From Telopea speciosissima (Eukaryota; Streptophyta; Magnoliopsida; Proteales; Proteaceae), in the NCBI RefSeq assembly GCF_018873765.1, contig NC_057916.1, positions 30,975,501-31,039,500 on the forward strand: a stretch of 64,000 bases of DNA. Direction: 5' to 3'. Made by a program: the position numbers and the translations under genes. Within the stretch, counting starts at the first letter, position 1. Each line of letters begins with the position of its first letter. Below, piece by piece: positions 44,298 to 56,740 of this stretch. Under the pieces are notes generated by a model, which ran no database searches, was not told the origin of the DNA, and saw only the letters and a program-made list of their open reading frames with translations.

Positions 44298-45237
44298 CTC
44301 TCCCCTCAAGCTGGGGAATAAATGCCATACATTCCCAGCTTTGCACAGAAGGGTACTGAACTGGTGAGAGATGAGCCCTTTGGTGAAGATGTCAGCCAAC
44401 TAGTTGTTTGTCCTCAAAAAAAGAGTGCAGATATAGCCAAAGTCAATCTTCTCCTTAATTGAAAGTTGGTCAATCTCAATATGTTTGGTCTGGCCATGTT
44501 GCACAGGATTGTGAGCTATACTAATAGCAACCTTGTTATCAAAATAGAGTCGCGCACAAGCCTCAGTATCAAATCCCTACTCTTGAACCAATCTTCTCAA
44601 TCATAGGAGTTCACATACCCCATGAGCCATAGTGTTGAATTTTGCCTCTACAGTTGATCTAGCCACAACATGCCGTTTTTTGCTCCTCCATGTGCAATAG
44701 CTTGATGTGGAGCATATGTCGGACACTGAACCAACCCAATCAACATCCGTGTAGCCTTTTAACTTCAAATGGTTGTTCCTGGTATATAATAGATATTTCC
44801 TGGGGTGGAATTAAGTACCTGAGGATGTGATATACAACATCCAAGTGCTCACTCTTGGGAGCATGCATAAACTGATTCACCACCCCAACTACATAGGTGA
44901 TATCTGGGCGAGTCAAAGAGAGATTAGCTTCCCCACTAATCTCTAGTACTTCCTAGTATCAATAAGAGATGGACCACAATCTTCTCCTAACTTGTGATTT
45001 TTCTCAATAGGAGAGTTTGTTGGTTCACAATCCAACATTCTTGTCTCTTTTAACAAGTCGTCCACAAACTTTCTTTAACAGATGTTTATTCCCTTTTGTG
45101 GTTGCGACACTTCAATCCCCAAGAAGTATTTCAATGGTCCAAGGTCCTTGATCTTAAATTGTTGAGCCAAGTAGGACTAAGAGTATTTATCTCAGCCTTA
45201 TCATTTCCAGTCACCACAATATCATCCACATAGACAA

Positions 45238-48200
45238 TTAAGGTTGTGATCGTACCATTACCACTTCGGGTAAATAGAGTATGGTTGGCTCGACTCTGGG
45301 AATATCTGTTTTCACGATAGCTTGTCTAAACCTCTCAAAACAAGCCTTCGGGAATTGTGTGAGGCCATATAAAGCTTTCTTGTATTTTCCCTTCATTGAG
45401 GGAAACTTGAAGCCTAGTGGAGTGTGCATATACACTCCCTCTTCCAAGTCATTATGGAGGAATGCATTCTTCACATCCAACTGATATAATGGCCAATCGT
45501 TGTTGGTTGCCAATGATAAGAGAATTCTTAACGATTTGTGTTTAACTAAAAGAACAAATGTCTCTTGATAGTCAATCCCATACACCTGACTATAATCTTT
45601 GGCCACCAACCTGGCCTTCTACCTCTCAACAATGCCATCTGATAGGTACTTAATTGAGTAAGCTCATCTACATCCAACCGGGACTCTCCCCTTGGGAAGA
45701 TCAACCAACTTCCAAATACTGTTCTTCTTAAGTGCCATCATTTCCTTAGACATGGCTTCCTTCCACTTTGGGTCAGACATGGGTTTAGTGACATTCTTGG
45801 GAATGGAAGAGCAAGAAAGAGCAACAAAAAGGCAACCACAGTAGGAGAGATAGCATCATAGGAAACAAACTTGACTATAGGATTAGTACAAGCTCTCTTT
45901 CCTTTCCGAATAGCAATGGGAAGATCTAACTCAAAAGGAGGGAAATGAGTGCTACCTGACTAAGGAAGGTGGATTCTCAGGATGTAGATTCAAAGAGGAC
46001 TCTTTATAAGTCTTCTTTCCCTCTCTTTTTTTTACACAAGTAACTCCTCCTTATAAGAACCCCCCTGAATGATCAACAATATCCACTTCCTTATGCTTCC
46101 CCACATCAAGCAGAAATGGAGGAAAAGGCAAAGGTGGACGTCATATCTATTCTGGCTGCTGAGCCGAGAATCCGTTTTTTTATCCAGACGGAGAGAGGTA
46201 GCTTGCCTGCCAATAGCTGCCTTGATTTCTAACACATTCTTTTGTACAGTTCAGATACAGAACTTAAGTCTCTATCAGAATGGCATCCTCGAGTACCTCT
46301 GAGGGGGTGACATCAGTAGCCTTTTCAGGATAGGTATCCTACATCTAAACTGAATTCTTTCTAGTTAAAGAATCCCTTTTTAGTTTCTTTGGAACAATTA
46401 GGAGATTCTCTAAAAGAAATACGGGGTTCTGGTGACAACATGCTTGGGTGGTAGGTTTTGAGAAATATTTACCATCCAAAAAAATGAAAAAAATGAGTTT
46501 GTGTCTAAAGAAATGCACTGAGAAATAGCAAATAAATAGAACCACTCACTATTCTCCCCCAGAAGAGGATGATGATGAGGATCAAAGAAAGGCACGGATT
46601 CAAAGAATATGACATCTTTGGAGAGAAGTCGCCTTCGAGAAGAGGGATGGTAGCACTTATAGCCTTTGGTAGAGGGGAATACCTAAGAAAAAGACATTGA
46701 GGGCCTTAGGGTCAAGTTTAGTCCGAGCAAACTTATTAATATGAACATAGCATACACACCCAAACACCTTGGGGGGATGAGAGAAAACAGAAACCTAAGG
46801 GGACAGAATTTCTAGAGGAGACTTGGAACCAAAAAGTTTAGTGGGCATACAGTTAAAGCAAGCAACATTAAGAAGGGCATCAGACCAAAATTTTTAGATA
46901 CATGCATACCAAATAGCAAAGTCCTAGTGACTCCCAATAAATGGCCATTTTTCCTCTCAACTACCACATTCTGTTGGAGTGTGTCAGCCCAAGCAAGCTG
47001 ATGGATAATGCCATTATCGGTAAAAAACAAAAAAAAAGGCTTTGGAGTCCACCATACATGTACTTCCCCCCTATCAGAACGAACAATTTTAATTCTAGTA
47101 TCAAATTGAGTACAAATCACTTGATAGAAATTCAGAAGGCCTCAGCCATCACTCATGTGTTCCATCAAAAAGTCCAGGTAGTACGGAAACAATCATCAAC
47201 AAATGAGACAAAATAGTGATAGCCAAACAAGAAGTAATGGGAGTAGGGTCCCAAACATCAAAATGCATAATATGAAAAAGAACAGTCGATCTATTACCAT
47301 GATAAGGATAAGAGGAGCAACAATGTTTAGCAAATAAACAAGGGTCACATTGAAATACAAGGGAAGTAGAAATAGAAGAAACAACTGGGACAATTGTTTT
47401 TTCATAACACCAAAATAGGAGTGGCCCAAGCGTTGATGCCAAAGCAACACATAATCAACAATACTAGTGTCACTACACCCACACACATAAGACTAACTCA
47501 TTCACTGCCAATAATCTTCTTTGTCACCAAATCCTCAAGTAGACAATGAGAAGGAAAGAATGTGACACAACAATTCGAGGATTTGGTTAAGTGACTCACA
47601 AAGAAGAGATTAGTGACAAAGTTAGGAACATGAAGAATAGAGTAAAAGGAAATAAAAGAAGTGGAATGAACACTACCTTTACCAACAATAGAGGAAAGGG
47701 AACCATCAACGACCCTAACCTTATCTCTACCAAAGCAGACAAAATATAATAACATGGAGACAAATCAATCATATGATCGGTGGCTCCAAAGTCAATGACC
47801 CAAAAAGAGGCAGTGGAGGGGTAGATGTAGAGACCTTCAAGGTGGAAACCAAAGAAACTGGCATTGTGGGTGTGGAAGAGGAGATGCCCAGCTGTGACAT
47901 AACGCATTGAAAAGCTACAATATACTCCTGTGTGAGGAAACTATGATCTACTTGTAGTCCAAATGGATACCCCATAAAGTCAGTCTCAACCATCACGCCA
48001 TCACAGTGTGTGCTCTAGCACCCCCTCTCCTGGTACCATGCATACCAGGGGGACGACCATGAAGCACCCAACACTGCTCTCTAGTGTACCCAGATTTGCC
48101 ACAGTGGTCATATTTGAGTTTATCTCTGTCATCCCCATGGGATGGCCCTTGGCCTCTTCCTCCACCTCGCCAATCTTTGTGGGAACTAGATGTAAGAGCA

Positions 48201-48313
48201 AAGTGCTCAAGGGATGGTATAGTTTCCATGGCCACTCTTCGGGTCTCCTCACTTTGCAAGTAGCTACAAATTTTGTCTAAAGAGAGAAGGGATGACCAAC
48301 CTAAGATTTGCAC
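45238..48313 (-). pseudogene. Copia-2 gag-pol remnants
   Basis: Recognisable pieces on the minus strand are a knuckle CGKSGYTREQCWVLHGRP (about 48075), protease WVIDFGATDHMID with Ser changed to Phe (about 47790), a pre-integrase block WHQRLGHSYFG, and integrase RSDRGEVHVW then VVERKNGHLLG. The RT has YGIDYQETFVLLVKHKSLRI and QLDVKNAFLHNDLEEGVYM (about 45440-45600). RNase H lies at about 44640-44760. Stops and frameshifts are frequent, so nothing functional remains. Confidence 0.85.
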
Positions 48314-49552
48314 CCAGATTGGTTTATACTCTAGGTTCAGCCCACCAAGGAGAAGCAGGACACGTTCTCTCTCAAGTGTTCAATAGACTTTCATTTCATC
48401 CTCTAGGTTGGACAGTTGGAGGTCCCTATAATGATCATACTCCTCCCAAAGGCCAATAATTGTGTTAGAATACTCAAAGATTGTCAAGTCTCCTTGTTTT
48501 ATTGTGATGCCTTTCTGGAGGAGTTGGTAGACCTTAGCCGAGTCATCCACTCAGTCAACAGTCTTAGAGACATTATCCCAAATATCCTTGGCTGTCTCCT
48601 TTCTCATAAATCTCTTTTCAATCTCAGGTTTCATAGAAAAAATCAACCAAGTCATAAGAGTTCTTGGTCTCCCATTTCTGATATGTTGGATCACTTGAAT
48701 TAGCAGCCTTAATGGTACTTGTGACATATCCTAACTTCCTTCGACTTCACAAAGAAAGGTTTATTGAGTGAGCCCAGTCCAACTAGTTGGCGTTGTCCAA
48801 CTTTACAATGGAAATCTGGGTATTGGGATTCTCAAAGGCAGTCTGACTAGGAATGGTACTATTCGGACCACTAGCCAAGGCTTCCGTTGGTCCACTAACC
48901 TCCAACATGATGCAAGAACACACTTAAAGAGTTGGTTTAATATCCAAACCAAATGGGGAGTAGTACTTAAAAAAAAATCCAGCAAGAGGGTAAACCACAG
49001 AACTTGAAGGAACTCAAATCACATACATATTTCAAGATAGAACATCATCCATAGCAACTCATAAGGCCTAAATGAGGTAAATTACCAACATGCATCATCC
49101 GAAAAAATCACACAAGCATTTCAGATAAGAAAAATAGGACAAGAACAAAAGCCAGCGGTACCTATCAGTCTGTGGGAGAACGAGTTGTGTTCCAACAATT
49201 CATTCTTTCAACAACAAAGGCCATGTGGAGATGAGAGGTACCTCCTGGGCGATTCCAACAAGTCCAGCCTCGCTTGTAACCGAGGCCCGATATGAGAGAA
49301 ATGAGCTGGACATGGGACTGGGGGCGATAACACTGTTTTGCCTCTTTAATTCTTCAATCAATCTTCACAACCTCCAATCACCTTCAAATGAGTCTTCTAG
49401 TTGATGAGAGAACTCCAGTAGGTCTACTAATTGTATCTTCTTACATGGTAGAGCCTCTATTGAACCCCTTTACACTTCTAGGATTTCAAAAAAGGCACAA
49501 GGAATGAGAGGGAGTTGCTGGGTGACTCTCAAACCTTTTGGCTCTGATACCA

Positions 49553-49827
49553 AGTTGGAAGCAAGCAAGGATCAAGGTAAGAGAGAAGAAAAGAGAAGAG
49601 AAAAGAGAAGAGAGAAGATAATGAGAGGGAAGAGGAGAAGAGAGAGATAAGTGCAATCGTGTGGGGAGAAAAGAGAAGTCCCTCCCTCATATTGATTTAC
49701 TAACTTAAGATATTAGAAATTACATACAACTCCCTAGGGAGGTAAAAGGTTAAAAACATAAAAGCACAATACAAGATAATAACCCATACCCAAAGACCAA
49801 AGTACCCTTATTACATAAACTCTAACA
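49553..49827 (-). repeat. Copia-2 5' LTR
   Basis: 275 bp with a long GA-rich stretch (GAGAAGAAAAGAGAAGAG). It abuts the primer-binding site TGGTATCAGAGCC at 49552-49540. Confidence 0.88.
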
Positions 49828-50517
49828 CTATTATCAAAAACAAAATAAGATAATGATGTTATATCAAGTGTTTCTATAACTATGTCTACTGTGCAAGTAA
49901 CTTATTTAAATTTTAATACGAAATATGGAGAGCTTTCTAGATACAGAGCATTAGTTACGGTTAGAACTTCCTTCCAAATGATAAAAGAACTACTCCAGAG
50001 CAAAGCATCTGTATAGGATTCTTGTATTCTGGATGACTTGTATGACAAACCATGCTTACCACTAGCTGGAGAATATAGCAATTACAAATAAAACATAAGA
50101 AAGTTTTTAGTTTGCATCACCATAAGGGATATAGGATCACCCAGCTTACACTATCATTTTTGATCTACAACTTACGCATGGCAGGGCAATATGCCACTGC
50201 AACACACGCATAATATCGTGATAGTCAGATTCCAGCCTTACAATGGGCTCAGCAACATGGGACTGTCTCTGAATTAGTATGTGACTCACTGTACAGCTGA
50301 AATCTGTGACATTGTCATATTACATGCCAATGGGAAAACTCTTCCCATCACTAGAGAGAAGTTACAAGCCAACAAGTTGAGTAGACTAATTAAAATTGGC
50401 ATTCCACAACAGTTTATACAATTCTACTACAAATATAGAAATAAACCAGATTTCAAGCAGTGAAAACTTGTGCATAACCATAAGGCAACAGTTCATTACC
50501 TTTTATTGTTTAAGCAG
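49828..50517. other. 3' flank of the next gene; no exon recognised
   Basis: AT-rich DNA between Copia-2 and the minus-strand terminal exon ending at 50518. It probably contains the 3' UTR of that gene. Confidence 0.4.
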
Positions 50518-51050
50518 TCATCTCTGTGTAAATGACGCTCGGTTTTCCAAAAATTTCCATGGAGGCCTCATTGCATTAGACAACGGAAAACCCAACTGTA
50601 GAACTCCTTTAAGCCATTTAATCCTGTTTGCAAGTTCTTCCAAATCCAAAATAGCAGATTCAATTGTGTCAGAACACATCGAATTCAAACACTCATTTTC
50701 ACTGATTCTCATTTTCTTTGAGGACTCTCCATAACCATATCGATCTTTCCTCCCTGTGGTTCTTGCTACCACATCTGAAGCACCTTTATCGGATGAACTT
50801 GAAACACTACATGTGCCATTAGCTTTCCCCATGCTACTATCCCCCAAACCCAATTCTGTACCTGTATGTGGGCTCTGTCCCTCTTCATCTACTTCACCAG
50901 AAGAAGGTTGCTCAGTTGTTTCCTGTTCTGGAGGCTGCTCGGATCTATCTGGAACAGGCAATGAGCAAGCAGAACTATGTGAAGAAACAGGAGCAATAGT
51001 TTCAGATGAAGGCCCTTCGCCAGTAGCACAGCCACCTTTTCTGCTTTTAT
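50518..51050 (-). CDS. terminal exon of an unidentified conserved plant protein
   Basis: After the acceptor TTTATCTGTAG at 51051 the minus strand stays open for about 177 codons to TGA at 50520-50518. The first two-thirds are hydrophilic and Ser/Glu/Gly-rich (PDRSEQPPEQETTEQPSSGE). The end is a well-formed helix and tail, AILDLEELANRIKWLKGVLQ then LGFPLSNAMRPPWKFLENR. The Leu/Trp-rich end looks like a conserved C-terminal motif, but I cannot name the family. Upstream exons should lie above 51050. The 8.3 kb Copia-4/Copia-3 nest begins only 730 bp away, so the gene either has a very long intron or was cut off. Confidence 0.6.
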
Positions 51051-51781
51051 CTACAGATAAATACAGGAGAAAGCATGAATTTTATTAAAGGAAAATTATA
51101 ACGAGCCTGCAGCATGGACATAATGTGAAAAGCTTACGGCAAAGTGCAAGAGCTAGAAATAAACAAAAAATATATGATATACAAAACTCATATTAGGTCA
51201 TACATGGGAAGAGATTTCCCTACATGATTTAAACCACAGGATGGTATTGTATTATTATCTTAAATGTTTAAAACCTTTGGAGTACGCTTGAGTTAAGTAC
51301 TGAGACTCAAAACAACCATCCTTAAATGCCGTGTCTCAACACACTATTGTTGGTCTAACTCTAACAATGTCTCAGGATGTACTGAACACCCCCCCCCCCC
51401 AATACACACACACACCCAAAAAAAAAAAAAAAAAAACAAAACAAAATAGCTCGAAATTGGCATTGATCAAAAGAGACCAATCAGGGCCTCTCATTTCTCT
51501 CTCTCTTCTTGACAAGCCAAATCATTCTCTTTTCTCTAAGTGCATAACGTCTTCACAAAAAAGAGACCAATGAGAGCTAGTACTGTATGGACTGGTTATT
51601 AAATTCTTCCTTGTTACAAGCTCTCAGAGCGACTATGATGAGTCTTCATCTTCACATTCTAATTTCAGAATCCCTTCAACGACTGTTTTTGTGGTTGCAG
51701 CAACCTAGGCTGCCTACATTCTATCTAAGGCCCTAGTTAATGATGATATGAAGATAAACTAGGGTTCCTTACATCTACTAC
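51051..51781. other. no exon recognised upstream of the terminal exon
   Basis: This is probably intron. It contains a C-run then A-run (51389-51436). An AAAAGAGACCAAT motif recurs at about 51467 and 51557, around a CTCTCT-rich tract. Nothing coding is supported. Confidence 0.4.
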
Positions 51782-51971
51782 AGTTGAGAGACAGGGAGAA
51801 AGAGAGAATGATTTGGCTTGTCAAGAAGACAGAGGCCACCACTTTATTTACAATTAGAGATCATTACAATAAAGGGAATAAAATCCTAGCCAAATCACAT
51901 GTGCAACATGTGCATAATGAACTTGGACACTTTAATGTATCCAGGTCCAGACCATGGGTCATCCTTCAACA
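51782..51971 (-). repeat. Copia-4 3' LTR
   Basis: 190 bp starting TGTTGAAGGATGAC on the minus strand. It contains AGCCAAATCACATGTGCAAC on the plus strand, shared with 59917-60096. The perfect ACTAC duplication fixes its outer border. Confidence 0.9.
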
Positions 51972-52180
51972 CTCCCCCTCAAGTTGGTGCATAGATATCC
52001 CACATGCCCAATTTGGAGACAATCAGATAGAAGGATTGACCGTTAAGCTTTTAGTGAAAACATCAGCCAGTTGGTTCTCAGTTGTAACAAACGGAGTGCA
52101 AATCAGACCACCTTCAATCTTCTCCTTGATGAAGTGTCGATCAATTTCAACATGTTTTGTCCCATCATGCTGAATAGGGT
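51972..52180 (-). pseudogene. Copia-4 pol 3' end (RNase H tail)
   Basis: Reads NPIQHDGTKHVEIDRHFIKE and then NQLADVFTKSL, the end of copia RNase H. It is cut at its upstream side by the Copia-3 LTR at 52181. The matching Copia-1 segment is at 21433-21650. Confidence 0.85.
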
Positions 52181-52467
52181 TGTTGGAATAGGTGGTTATC
52201 TGGTTATAAGGGCAGATAGGTCTTTTCTCTTGGTTTATTTATGTTCTATGTTAGCTCGATTTTAAGTAAGGGCAGTTGTCCTAAGTTATGTTTTATTATG
52301 AGCATATATATAATATTGGGTAACCTGTGATAGAATACTCAGTTCTACCGCAGGTCCCCCCTCTCTTTGGGAATTGCTCTTTCTTCTTCCTCTTCTCCTC
52401 CTCCATCTTCTTCTCTCTTTTCTTCTCCTTTCTCTAATCTGATTGTCTAGATTCTGATATTAAAACA
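52181..52467 (+). repeat. Copia-3 5' LTR (only copy)
   Basis: Starts TGTTGGAATAGGTGG and ends TTAAAACA beside TGGGATCAGAG. It contains a CTTCTTCCTCTTCTCC-type pyrimidine tract and a TATATATAATATT segment that may be the TATA region. The boundary is supported by the break in Copia-4 reading at 52180. Confidence 0.8.
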
Positions 52468-53093
52468 TGGGATCAGAGAAGGTTTAGTCAGATTGGAGTT
52501 CCCCCCACAATCCTCTGCTGATTCTCCTTTATTGGTTTTTGCTTGTGGTGTGCAGCCACCTACAGCTGCCTCTTCTACGATATAATTCCACTCCTGTGAA
52601 CAATTAATGGAGTGAGTTCTATGTTTATCTACCTTATTTGATGACTAATTGGAGCTATTTCTCAAACAACATTGATAGCTGCTGAAATCAATGCCAGGAC
52701 AAAACCCTGACAATAATCGACTTTCTCTGGGAAGGTCCTTTTTGCAGTTCTATGATTCAGGCCTACTTCTACATGGTGTTTAGTATTTTGGGGGTTATTA
52801 CAACCTGGTTTGCTTGCTGTGATACTTCTCTGAAGATCTCCTTTCTCTTACCAGAACCCTGAGATCGATTCTGGTTTGTTCCTTACCATGGCTGCCTCTA
52901 TCAGTGAGATCGATTCTGGTGCTGGTGCTGTCAATTGCTACCTACCTGGCTGCAGATCAGTTTTTTTTTTGTTGCTTTCTTTATTATCAGTTGCTGACTT
53001 GCTGTTGTGGTTGCTGCTTCTCCACTTCTCTTGCTTCAGAGTCGATTTCCCTGGGTGCTTATTGTTTATCGATTTCTTTGAACTGTGGTTACT

Positions 53094-56000
53094 ATGGCTG
53101 GTTCCAAGACACGCCACGACAATGTCAATGTTCAGATTACCTCCATAAAATTGAAGGGGAATTCCAACTACTTATTGTGGGCACAGGCTGTCCGGGTTTA
53201 CATTATAGCTAAGGACAAGCTTAGCTACATTACCTCTCCTCCTCCAGAACCTGATTCTAAGGACTACAGCACTTGGAATAAGGAGAATGCAATTCTTTTA
53301 ATTTGGTTATGGAACAGCATGGAGCCGGATATCGCTGCGAATGTTATGTTTCACGCCACGGCAACGGGAGTCTGGGATGACCTCAAGGAGACATACTCTC
53401 AAGAGAAGAGTATGACATGGATCTTCGAACTTTATGAGAAACTGTTTCAGTTTCAGCAGGGAGACAAGTCTCTCCAAGACTATTACAGTGCTTTTAAGGG
53501 CACGGTTGAAGAGTTGAATGTTTTCCAGCCTCTTAGTACTAACATTAAAAAGTTGAAGGCTCAAAGGAATGAGTTTTTTGTCTCTAAGTTTTTGGCTGGT
53601 TTGAGTCCTAGTCTCAAGGCTGTTAAAGGACATCTTTTGGCTGGTGAATCTGTCCCTTCCTTGAATGACACCTTTTCTAGGCGACAGCATATTGTCTCTC
53701 TTAGCTCCAAGCCTGAAACTAATTCCAAGGAAAATTCTGCTTTCACTACTGCTAGAGGCCATGATAAAGACTGTGGTTTAGGGGGAGGACGTGGATTTAG
53801 TGATCGTAATTCTGGAGGACAGCATATTGATAAAGCAGCCCGATTGTGTTCTTATTATGGGAAGACAAATCACACTGTTGACAGTTTGACACATGCTGGT
53901 CCAAGCATGGGAAACCCAAATGGGCTCAAAACTTGGCCAATCACGCAGCTTCTGAAGATGGTACTGATTTTGTTACACCTAGTAATACTAAGGCTGGTTC
54001 GAATGTGGGAGATTCTTCTACCAACTACCATGATGAGATGCAACAACTCATGCGTCACATCAAGAGTCTGGAATCATCTGCTTCCACTTCTGGGGCATCC
54101 ACCACTGTTGCTACTCTAACTTATGCAACACCTGCTGCTCTCTTTTCCACTACTTCCACACCCTAGATCATTGATTCAGGGGCTACCGCTCACATGACTG
54201 GTAAGTCCTCTGTTTTTGGTTCTATTTCTTCTAGTTCTCATACCCCTCCTATTATTGTGGCCAATGGTTCCTCTACTCCTGTTACCGGACATGGTACTGT
54301 TTCTCTTAATTCTAATATTTCTCTTTCTTCTGTCTTACATGTTCCCCAATTTCCCTTAAGTCTTATTCCTGTAAGTCAACTTACTAAACATTTCAATTGC
54401 TCTGTAACCTTCTTTCCTTCTTACTGTGTTTTTCAGGATCTCCACACGAGGAAGATGATTGGTGGAGGGTGTGAGAAAGATGGACTATATTATTTGAATG
54501 GTGCTGCCCTGTCTGCTTTGGCTGCAGCTACTACTGTTGGTGCAGAGTCTCCGTTTCGATGGCATTGTAGGCTAGGACATTTAGGTTTGTCTAAGTTAAA
54601 AATTGTTTTTTCCCAGTTTAAATCTTTGAATAAACTAGAGTGTGAGGGCTGTGAGTTGGGTAAGCATCATCGTGCCACTTATCCCTCTTGCTCTAAGCCC
54701 CGTAGTACTTCTTTATTTTCATTATTGCATTCAGATATATGGGGTCCTTGTCGGGCAAGTAATAGACATGGTTTTCGGTATTTTGTAACTTTTGTGGATG
54801 ATTATTCCAGAATTACTTGGCTGGACCTTTTAAAGGATAGATCAAAATTTTTAACTGTGTTTCCAATTTTTTGCAATGAAATAAAAAATCAGTTTAATGC
54901 TTCTATAAAAGTGTTTCGGTCTGATAATGCGTTGGAATTTGTTCAATCTGAGATATCCTCCTTTTGTGCTACACATGGAATAATTCATCAAACTAGTTGC
55001 TCCTATACTCCTTAACAGAATGGGGTAGTGGAGCGGAAAAATAGGCACTTACTTGAAGTTGCCAGGGCCCTCATGTTGCATATACAGGTGCCCAAACATT
55101 TTTTGTGTGATGCAGTTCTTACTGCATGTTTTTTTTATTAACCGAATGCCATCTTCTGTTCTTGGTGAAAAATTACCATTTTCTATTTTGTTTCTCGGTG
55201 TTTCGAGTTTTAGTTTGCCTCCTAGGGTTTTTGGGTGTGTTTGCTTTGTTCATAATCTCCATCTCCATGGGGATAAATTGGACCCTTGGTCAACCAAATG
55301 TATCTTCTTAGGTTACTCTAGGACCCAAAAGGGATATAGGTGCTATGATCCTCTCACTAGAAGGCAATTTGTGAGTGCGGATGTCACCTTTTTCGAAGGT
55401 ACATCCTATTTTTTTGATCAGCCCACCATGTCTAGTGATCCATTAGCTGTGTCTGACCCTCCTCCCATTCCTGCCATTGTTCCTCTGTCTACTTCTCCAC
55501 TACAGGTGTACCGGCGTAAGAGGCACATTGGGCAGCTCTATCCAGATCAAACTAACCCTTCTGCATCGCTTCCTGTACCTTCCTCAACCTCTGGTGGAGA
55601 TCTGGTCTTACCTGCTCTTCCTTACTTACCAGCTGATCCGGATCCTGATGACTTACCCATTGCCACTCGGAAAGGTAAACGTTCATGTACTCAAAAATCT
55701 TTAGTTACCTATCCTATTGAGAAGTTTGTCTCTTTATCTCATTTTCCATATGGTCCTTACAGTCTTGCTACCTCTTTGTCTTCCTCTACTATTCCTCGCA
55801 CTCACACTGAGGCCCTTACTAATCCTGCCTGGAAAAAGGCCATGGATGTGGAAATGGATGCTTTACTGACTCGACATACATGGGGGTTGGTGGACTTACC
55901 TCCTGGTAAAGACCTGGTCAAGTGTTGGTGGGTGTACGCAATTAAGTATCACTCTGATGGGTCTGTTGAGCGGCTCAAAGCCCGCCTGGTAGCTAAACGG

Positions 56001-56737
56001 TACACCCAGACTTATGGTGTTGACTATTTTGAGACCTTCTCTCCTGTGGCTAGGCTGAATTTTGTTCGCCTCATTATATCTCTGGCTGTGAATTTTGATT
56101 GGCCCTTGTACCAGTTAGATAACAAGAATGCATTTCTTTATGGTGGCCTACTTGAAGAGGTTTATATGGAGCAACCTCTAGGATATGTTGCTCAGGGGGA
56201 GAATAGTGGACGTGTGTGTTGGCTGCACAAAGCCATTTATGGGCTGAAACAGTCTCCCCGAGCGTGGTTTGAGAAGTTTAGTTTAGTTGTGACTGGTTTT
56301 GGTTTTACTCAGTGCTTTACAAACCATTCAGTGTTTGTTCGTCGCCAAGGAGAGAAATTGGTTGTTCTTGTTGTTTATGTTGATGACATTATTGTGTCAG
56401 GGAATGATGAGAGTAGAATCAAGGAGGTGAAAAATTACTTCAGCAGCATTTTCAAACTAAAGATTTGGGCCAGCTTCATTACTTCCTTGGGATTGAGGTT
56501 ATTCGAAGTAAAAAAAGGAATCAGCCTGTCCCAAAGGAAATATGTGTTAGATCTCTTGACCGAAACTGGTATGCTCGATGCAAAACCAGTAGATATACCA
56601 ACGGATCCTAATCACAAGTTTGGCTCTGATGATGGTAAGGTCTGAAGGATGTTCATTCCTATAGCAACTTAATTGGGAAGCTGTTATATTTGACAGCCAC
56701 TAGGCCAGATATTTCTTATGTTGTTGGTGTTCTCAGC
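53094..56737 (+). pseudogene. Copia-3 gag-pol polyprotein, lightly broken
   Basis: ATG at 53094 starts MAGSKTRHDNVNVQITSIKL, a UBN2-type gag. The knuckle CSYYGKTNHTVDSL is degenerate. A frameshift near 53930 leads to protease IIDSGATAHMTG (54170, one stop just before). Pre-integrase is WHCRLGHLGLSKL. Integrase has HSDIWGP, RSDNALEF and, after a stop at 55014, VVERKNRHLL. RT has WVYAIKYHSDGSVERLKARL, QLDNKNAFLYGG and VYVDDIIVSGND (about 56370-56405). Two frame changes near 56455 and 56510 precede SLSQRKYVLDLL. There are only a few breaks, so it is younger than Copia-2. Confidence 0.9.
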
Positions 56738-56740
56738 CAA

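Larger units (their letters stand above)
44042..49827 (-). mobile_element. Copia-2: decayed Ty1/copia element with TG...CT LTRs
   Basis: LTRs at 44042-44297 and 49553-49827 are clearly homologous. The minus strand starts TGTTAGAGTTTATG and ends CAACT, directly followed by the primer-binding site TGGTATCAGAGCC (49552-49540). The purine tract is next to the 3' LTR (GCTTGAGGGGAGAG, minus of 44298-44311). Five-base flanks CTGTT (44037-44041) and CTATT (49828-49832) match at 4 of 5. LTR divergence and heavily broken frames mark an old insertion. The order gag, protease, integrase, RT is retained. Confidence 0.9.
52181..56737 (+). mobile_element. Copia-3: plus-strand Ty1/copia element nested in Copia-4, 3' end deleted
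   Basis: A 287-bp 5' LTR (52181-52467, TGTTGGAATAGG...TTAAAACA) is followed by a primer-site-like TGGGATCAGAG. The coding region runs from 53094 to about 56737. There the RNase H domain stops at RPDISYVVGVLS, and no second LTR or purine tract follows. The junction leads straight into minus-strand Copia-4 RNase H. The 3' LTR was therefore lost together with part of Copia-4. Confidence 0.9.

Noticed and set aside
53085..53093. Copia-3 gag starting three codons earlier
   Set aside because: The codon at 53085 is GTG; the first ATG is 53094, matching the related start in Copia-5.
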